Source: a bacterium Ga0077546 (GTDB lineage Bacteria; Cyanobacteriota; Vampirovibrionia; Obscuribacterales; Obscuribacteraceae). From it: DNA of 20,008 bases. The stretch is from NCBI GenBank assembly GCA_001464165.1, contig LNEX01000211.1, forward strand, positions 1-20,008. The letters are read 5' to 3'. The notes under the pieces were generated by a model. That model had not been told where the DNA came from, did not search any database, and saw nothing but the letters and a program-made list of their open reading frames with translations. Made by a program: the position numbers and the translations under genes. Below, in pieces: positions 15,467 to 20,008 of the stretch. How positions within the stretch are numbered: position 1 is the stretch's first letter; each line of letters opens with the position of its first letter.

Positions 15467-15757
15467 TTAATCACCACGACAAACAATCTTTTGTACCCAG
15501 ATGCAGCAGGGACATATCCCGCCAACCCAAGAAGCCGCAAACAACTTAACAATGTCTGGTCTAAACTGGCCTGTTCAAAAGAAGTCACGACTAGGGTAAT
15601 CCCCAATAAAGCTTTAGGCGACCTCTCGGTTACAAAAGTAGGGCCTTTGTAAGACAATCAGGACAATTGCTACACCTTAGACACATTGATTAGTACAAGT
15701 AGCACACAGCTGCTAGCCAGGGTGCTACGGTGAAGAAAGCTAGGTGAAGAGAGCGGG
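15467..15757. other. divergent region between DUF1152 and the kinase, no convincing gene
   Basis: Open frames of about 70 codons exist on both strands (15440-15652 plus and 15436-15657 minus), but they overlap each other and the DUF1152 start and resemble no family. The kinase frame is open only from 15734 after a TGA at 15731-15733. A sensor domain, if one existed, is not readable upstream. Confidence 0.4.
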
Positions 15758-17256
15758 GTGAGGTCATCTGTTTTGCTTAACTTAACTCCAACAGCAGCAC
15801 TGACAATTACAAGGAACATAGAAACAGTCAACCAACCTGGTTTGACTGCACTGAGCGCGAACATACTGACGCGTGCCCAGACTTGGTCAGATAAAGCCCG
15901 TGCTCTCAAATTCGAAATGGAATTCAAGCTGGTCGAACAAGAGCGCCGCCGAGTGGCCAAAGAACTTCATGATGAAGTCTTACCTCATTTAAGTCGCCTG
16001 GTGCGCACGCTGCAATCAGCAGAAGAGAAAACAGAGACGGCGGCAATCGTCTTGGCACTGCACGGCCTCAATCAAACTCTACGCGACCTATTGGCAGAAC
16101 TACATCCAGTCGATCTTGAAGAACTTGGCCTGAGCTCAGCCGTTCAAAATTTGTGCCAGAGATACTCAAGGCACTATAGAACATCGATTAATTTCCGGGA
16201 AGAGAATGAAACGTGCGGCCTATCGGAGCTACAGCAGCTAGCGGTTTATCGCGCCCTGCAACTAGTATTAAAATACTTTGCAGAGAGTGGTGAGGACCTC
16301 AATTTACTGGTGCGCTATCAGTATGCCAATGGCACAATTCGCCTGGGCTTAGGAACTGCAAGCAAAAACCACTCAATTGCCAAAATGCTTCTTCATTCTA
16401 TGCCAGAACAAGAGCTTGACGCCTTCTTCGCTTGGTGCAGCTTAGCCGGTGCAGAATTGCAGTTTACAACCTGGAGCAAGGACAAATCAAATAACTTCCT
16501 TGTACTAACGGCTTGCGATTCTAAATCTGCATCTTTTAGCGCGTCACTCGAACACACTTGTATAAGTGATCAAATTGACCAACTAAGCAAAATCAGACTG
16601 AACGAACTTGAGCAAATTATGGCACTGGCTCAAAGTGAATGGACAGACATGCTAGAACAAAACTCGAACTTGTCAGAGCCGATGACTATTGCCCTCGAGC
16701 GCAAGAGGCTTTTGTCTGAAATCGAAAGACTAGTATCCCCGGACTTCGCCCAAGTCGAAGCTTTAGCGATCGAACTAGCAAATTGCAGCGCCGGTAGAGC
16801 GGCAAAGACTAGCATTGCCGCTGCCAAGAAACTAGTTGATACCGTTATCAGCGAAACTTATCCCCGGCAATTAGAGCATCTCAACTTGGTTTCAATGATC
16901 AAACTGTTAGTAAACAAATTCAATAGAGCGACTCTAATTAAACCGAACTTCGTGGTCGGGCCTAGCGCGGCAAACATCAAGCTAGAAATACCCCAAAAGC
17001 TGGCAGTCTACAGAATAGTTCAAGAAGCGCTCAACAATATAGAAAAGCATTCAGAAGCGAAAACTGTCTTGGTGCTGATCGAACCTGAACAAGACTCGCT
17101 AGTTATCTGTATAGAAGACGATGGGGTTGGTTTCAGCCAGCAACAAAACTGATCAAAGAGCGAGCCGAAACGATTGCCGGCACAGCCACATGGCAAAATT
17201 CAATCTCTTATCAAAGTGGAACCCTTTTAACTATAAAGGTACTCCATCAGATCTAA
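15758..17256 (+). pseudogene. tandem-duplicated NarL/DesK-type histidine kinase, frame broken at the G2 box
   Basis: The open part (GTG 15758 to TGA 17152, 464 residues) holds two kinase-like halves. Half 1 has a HisKA_3 helix QERRRVAKELHDEVLPHLSR with phospho-acceptor His71, then an ATPase-like region (LAVYRALQLVLKYF) lacking the N box and G1. Half 2 aligns with an ungapped offset of 252 residues in the helix region: ERKRLLSEIERLVSPDF has Glu323 in the His position, but its ATPase domain has the N box EALNNIEKH (423-431) and G1 DDGVGF (454-459). At about 17149 the frame shifts: LIKERAETIAG and later YQSGTLLTIKVL, the end of a HATPase domain, continue to a TAA at 17254-17256, without a G2 GxGL. 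No transmembrane or sensor domain is visible; a coiled coil precedes His71. The kinase lies upstream of an MglA-like GTPase gene and a response regulator gene on the same strand. The GTG start is tentative. Confidence 0.78.
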
Positions 17257-17347
17257 TTAGGGTGATCACTAGGCACCAATTGAGCATCCCATGATTACTG
17301 AGCACTGCAATGTTTGGAAAGATACCAACAGCAGAGGCAAATTATCG

Positions 17348-17938
17348 ATGGGAATGACAATGTCAATAATCAATTTACAAACGAAAGAGATCAATATAAA
17401 GATTGTCTACTACGGTACCGGTTTGGGAGGAAAAACGACTAACCTCAAATATATCTACAGCCAACTCTCACCAATCACACGAGGTGACTTAATCAGCCTA
17501 GCAACAGAAACAGAGCGCACTCTCTTCTTTGATTTTATGGCCCTAGACCTGGGCAAAGTAAAAGACTTTGACGTCAAACTTTCACTATATACGGTGCCTG
17601 GTCAAGTGGAATACAACGCCAGCCGAAAACTAATTCTAAACGGTGTCGATGGCATAATTTTTGTAGCAGACTCAGATGTAATGAAAGAGCAAGAGAATAT
17701 TGAATCACAGGTAAATATGCTAGAAAATCTGGCAGCCTATGGTCTGACTATAGACAAGATGCCCCTAGTACTTCAATACAACAAACGAGACCTGTCGACA
17801 GCGATGGCAATTGATAGAATGGAGAAGAAATGTAATCTATTCGATGTACCAAGCTTTGAAGCCATAGCTTCTCAAGGCAGTGGGGTCTTTTCGACTTTAA
17901 AAGCTGTCTGTCGTCAAGTTTTAAACCGGCTACAATGA
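17348..17938 (+). CDS. MglA-like small GTPase
   Basis: The product has 196 residues, the usual MglA length. The P-loop GTGLGGKTT is at residues 23-31, preceded by the family start EINIKIVYYG. Further MglA hallmarks follow: LISLATETERTLFFDF (48-63), YTVPGQVEYNASRKLILNGV (81-100, with PGQ in the switch region), GIIFVADSD, and the guanine-specificity motif NKRD (145-148), then VFSTLKAV at the end. MglA-type GTPases act as polarity and motility switches in Myxococcus and occur broadly in other bacteria, where roles are mostly unknown. AGAGG lies ten bases before the ATG at 17348; ATGs at 17360 (closest to the family start) and 17291 are alternatives. It lies 91 bases after the end of the kinase coding region, and the response regulator follows 69 bases after its stop. 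No MglB-like activator gene is seen in the window. Confidence 0.92.
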   Translation: MGMTMSIINLQTKEINIKIVYYGTGLGGKTTNLKYIYSQLSPITRGDLISLATETERTLFFDFMALDLGKVKDFDVKLSLYTVPGQVEYNASRKLILNGVDGIIFVADSDVMKEQENIESQVNMLENLAAYGLTIDKMPLVLQYNKRDLSTAMAIDRMEKKCNLFDVPSFEAIASQGSGVFSTLKAVCRQVLNRLQ

Positions 17939-18007
17939 AGGCAGCGATAATTATCAGAATGGGTATAACGCCGAGATTTGGTGTAGTCTCGCAATTAGGT
18001 GCAACAA

Positions 18008-18703
18008 ATGACCATCGTCATTGCCGATGACCAAGAACGCGAACGAGGATGGCTAAGAGATTTACTCAAAGCGAATCTAGGTCAAGACACGAATGTGCTA
18101 GAGGCCACCAATGGTCAAGAAGCCATTGATTTGGTCAATTTAAAAAATCCGAACTTGGTATTTCTCGATATCGAAATGCCAATACTGTCAGGAATAAAAG
18201 CAGCTGAAAGCATTATGTCGAGTCATCCAAAAGCAGGCTTGATCATGCTGTCAAATCATTCTGATGAAGTCTTTGTCCGCAAACTTTGGAAAATAGCACC
18301 ACCTGATGGTGCCTTTGGCTACGTGCTTAAAGACTCGACAGATCAGCAAGTGGTTGATGCCGCCAATGCTGTTCTTGGTGGAGACTGCTGGATACATCCT
18401 CGCATTCAGCGCATTATTCGCCGCAGTGAGAGTAGTGCCACCGCCCTAACCGAATCGGAATTTGAGGTGCTTGGCTGCATTGCTATGGGCTTCACAGACA
18501 AAGCCATTGCCAGGCGCCTATACATTACAGACAAAGCGGTGCAAGCACGACTTAAATGCTTATACGGCAAGCTTGGTATCGCCCTCAAGGGCGCTGCTGA
18601 AGAAGATGAATACAATCACCGCTGCCGGGCGCTAAATATTGCATTTCGCCGCGGTCTGATTAACCGCAGTGAGCTAGAGCAGTGGGAAGTAGCTATTAAC
18701 TAG
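18008..18703 (+). CDS. NarL/FixJ-type response regulator with LuxR HTH
   Basis: The product has 231 residues. The receiver domain has the acidic pair D7-D8 (VIADDQE), phospho-acceptor Asp54 (FLDIEMP), Ser82 in the Thr/Ser position (MLSNHS) and Lys108 (YVLKDS), so it should accept phosphate. The C-terminal HTH of the LuxR type spans about 137-185: LTESEFEVLGCIAMGFTDKA, IARRLYITDKAVQARLKCLYG. A longer than usual tail follows. The ATG at 18008 is preceded by AGGTG at six bases; a GTG at 17999 is a poorer start. The natural partner is the upstream HisKA_3 kinase, since this regulator type pairs with that kinase class. It is likely a DNA-binding transcription factor; targets are unknown. Confidence 0.93.
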   Translation: MTIVIADDQERERGWLRDLLKANLGQDTNVLEATNGQEAIDLVNLKNPNLVFLDIEMPILSGIKAAESIMSSHPKAGLIMLSNHSDEVFVRKLWKIAPPDGAFGYVLKDSTDQQVVDAANAVLGGDCWIHPRIQRIIRRSESSATALTESEFEVLGCIAMGFTDKAIARRLYITDKAVQARLKCLYGKLGIALKGAAEEDEYNHRCRALNIAFRRGLINRSELEQWEVAIN

Positions 18704-18727
18704 TACAATTCTTAGCTAGTACAATTC
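18700..18727. repeat. 12-bp direct repeat spanning two convergent stop codons
   Basis: CTAGTACAATTC occurs at 18700-18711 and 18716-18727. The first copy contains the TAG stop of the response regulator; the second, read on the other strand, gives the Glu-Leu-Tyr-stop end of the convergent gene. The 16-base spacing between copies suggests a short tandem duplication that placed the two stops side by side. Confidence 0.75.
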
Positions 18728-19243
18728 ACAAGACGTACTTGAGTCTACAGCACCCGTCCACACATGCTCAGCCTTTGCTGACGAATCGTTTTCAATCTCA
18801 AGCTTGGTAGAGATGCTAGCATGCTTATTCTCTTTGCAAAAATCAACGACTTTGTTCCACGACCAAGTGCGGTCTTCTAAATTTATTTCTCGCACACAAA
18901 TGTCGCCGGGCAAAAGCTTAAGTGGCATCGGAAAGTTACGCTTCCAGTTGATCTCGTTTCGCTTGATCGGCAGAACTCTATTTCCAGCTTTAATTTCAAA
19001 CGAAATATTGGACCAGCCCCAAGAGCAATCTTCTGCCCAAATATGCATAGCGGCCTTTGTCTTGTTCTGAATAACGACGAAGCACTTCTTATCTTTTAGA
19101 CCTATTCTTCTTGCCTGGGCAGCACCACATAAGGTGATCGTGGGACTATCCGGAAGATCGGAATGAGCTGGTCCAGCTAAAGCCGGAAGAACTTGGGCTA
19201 GCCATGCGAAAAGAGCTAGCAATATGACAAATTCAATACGCAT
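18716..19243 (-). CDS. small exported protein of unknown family
   Basis: The product has 175 residues. MRIEFVILLALFAWLAQVLP ending in ALA-GP is a clear Sec signal peptide with cleavage near residue 23. The mature part is beta-rich with conserved-looking Trp and Cys residues (CFVVIQNKT, AEDCSWGWSNISFEI, VWTGAVDSS), suggesting an immunoglobulin-like fold; four or so cysteines could form disulphides. I know no named family. The ATG at 19243 is preceded by AAGGA five bases upstream, while the longer frame up to 19396 would put the signal peptide internally. It converges on the response regulator and diverges from the TPR gene at 19378. Confidence 0.72.
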   Translation of the reverse strand: MRIEFVILLALFAWLAQVLPALAGPAHSDLPDSPTITLCGAAQARRIGLKDKKCFVVIQNKTKAAMHIWAEDCSWGWSNISFEIKAGNRVLPIKRNEINWKRNFPMPLKLLPGDICVREINLEDRTWSWNKVVDFCKENKHASISTKLEIENDSSAKAEHVWTGAVDSSTSCELY

Positions 19244-19365
19244 AAGCTTCCTTGCTGACAAGCCCGGCCAACTACTTAGTAAATAACATGCCCTGATGAC
19301 TGCTAATAAAAACCAAGCCTCTGAAGCAACCAAAACCAAGCACAAATGGTAAATTGTCGGTCCTG

Positions 19366-19371
19366 TATAAT
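19366..19371 (+). promoter_or_regulatory. -10 element placing transcription start at the TPR gene ATG
   Basis: TATAAT lies at 19366-19371, so transcription would begin near 19378, the A of the ATG. No Shine-Dalgarno precedes that ATG and no good -35 is seen. This suggests a leaderless transcript or a chance match. Confidence 0.4.
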
Positions 19372-19377
19372 CAGAAC

Positions 19378-20008
19378 ATGAGACTACCCTCTTCACTCCT
19401 GACGATTTGCTTACTTTGCTTCATTGCACAAGCACCTAGCAATTCAGCTCTCTGCGCGCCTACAAACAACGCCCCCGGCGATGCCATGAAAGAGATAGAG
19501 CACGGTCGCAAGTTAAGCAGGGCCAAACAGTGGCAAGAAGCAAGCAAGAATTTTCAAAAAGCCATTGTTCTCAATCCTCGACTACCAGAAGCCTACTATG
19601 AAGATGGCATTGCCCAGATGGAGCTTGGTCATTTCCAAGAAGCCTTGAGTCAATGTGAGCAAGCACTTCGCCTTGAATCGACCTACATTCCGCCATATTT
19701 AACCATGGGTGATATCTATGCGAAATTGCACCAATACAACAAGGCAATTGACAATTATTCAATGTACATATCTGGCTATCCCGATCTGCCCCAAACTTAT
19801 TTGTCTAGAGCCAAGGCTTATGAAGCACTCGGCAAAACCGCGCTAGCAAAAAGAGATCAAAGTCTCGCCCGTCAAGCAGAGAAAAAAGTTGACCTCCAAG
19901 TAGACACAATGCTCAATCAATATGGCATCACCAAAGACAAGCAAGCAGCCCTAAAAGCGAAATACAAGAATGATCCTTTCAACAAACAGCTGACGATGCA
20001 GCAAATAC
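19378..20008 (+). CDS. secreted TPR-repeat protein, C-terminus beyond window
   Basis: The frame opens at an ATG at 19378 and is open for 210 codons to the right edge. The start MRLPSSLLTICLLCFIAQAP then SNSALCAP is a signal peptide, with cleavage near residue 25 (a Cys at 26 makes a lipoprotein conceivable but the context is weak). At least three tetratricopeptide units follow, about 34 residues apart: KQWQEASKNFQKAIVLNP, GHFQEALSQCEQALRLE, HQYNKAIDNYSMYISGYP, then a fourth with KAYEALGKTALAKRDQSLA. It is expected to be a periplasmic or surface scaffold. It diverges from the exported protein at 18716-19243, which may be functionally related, but nothing in the sequence proves that. The signal peptide and repeats make the call secure despite the truncation. 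Confidence 0.85.
   Translation, partial: MRLPSSLLTICLLCFIAQAPSNSALCAPTNNAPGDAMKEIEHGRKLSRAKQWQEASKNFQKAIVLNPRLPEAYYEDGIAQMELGHFQEALSQCEQALRLESTYIPPYLTMGDIYAKLHQYNKAIDNYSMYISGYPDLPQTYLSRAKAYEALGKTALAKRDQSLARQAEKKVDLQVDTMLNQYGITKDKQAALKAKYKNDPFNKQLTMQQI

Noticed and set aside
15440..15652. Plus-strand frame in phase with the kinase, perhaps a lost sensor domain
   Set aside because: Two in-frame stops (15650 and 15731) and unlikely composition; no sensor or membrane pattern is visible.
15436..15657. Minus-strand frame of about 73 codons upstream of the DUF1152 gene
   Set aside because: It overlaps the DUF1152 start in another frame, resembles no family, and has an equally long opposing frame.

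Overview
The window looks like a chromosomal segment of a mid-GC bacterium. The mix of TPR proteins, an MglA-type GTPase, a VIT/VWA surface protein, DUF4239 and DUF1152 proteins and many secreted proteins of unknown function would fit a non-photosynthetic cyanobacterial relative of the Obscuribacterales (Melainabacteria/Vampirovibrionia) type. That placement is inference from gene content only: no rRNA, tRNA or other marker gene is present. I see no phage, IS element, CRISPR array or RNA gene.

Layout. 1-540 (-): start of a putative lipoprotein that runs off the left edge. 755-1922 (+): a compact two-gene unit, a DUF4160 protein followed by a DUF2442-like/XRE-HTH protein. It resembles a toxin-antitoxin pair and is preceded by a perfect 10-bp inverted repeat straddling its promoter. 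2043-8540 (-): a tight run read right to left, made of a membrane-anchored TPR protein, a DUF4419-SUKH fusion, and two paralogous polytopic GT-C-like membrane proteins. 8665-11247 (-): a large VIT + VWA protein. 11783-13190 (-): a MATE transporter gene broken by a frameshift. 13669-14513 (+): a possible 23-aa peptide overlapping the start of a DUF4239 membrane protein, behind a structured leader. 14525-15466 (-): a DUF1152 gene with one in-frame amber stop. 15758-18703 (+): a signalling locus of histidine kinase, MglA-like GTPase and NarL/LuxR-type response regulator. 18716-19243 (-): a small exported protein. 19378-20008 (+): a secreted TPR protein cut by the right edge.

The most unusual item is the histidine kinase. 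Its protein is an ungapped internal duplication in which the first half keeps the phospho-acceptor His but has lost the ATP-binding N and G1 boxes, while the second half keeps the N and G1 boxes but has Glu in place of the His. It looks like a one-chain pseudo-heterodimer. Its reading frame is then interrupted at the G2 box, with the remainder of the ATPase domain continuing in another frame. This kinase, the MATE gene and the DUF1152 gene, all within about 4.6 kb, each carry a single small lesion in an otherwise well-preserved frame, so recent decay, recoding or assembly error all need to be considered.

Several starts were moved inward from the longest possible frame because a Shine-Dalgarno sequence or family length supports the inner start (positions 755, 7172, 11247, 13190, 13740, 17348, 18008, 19243).
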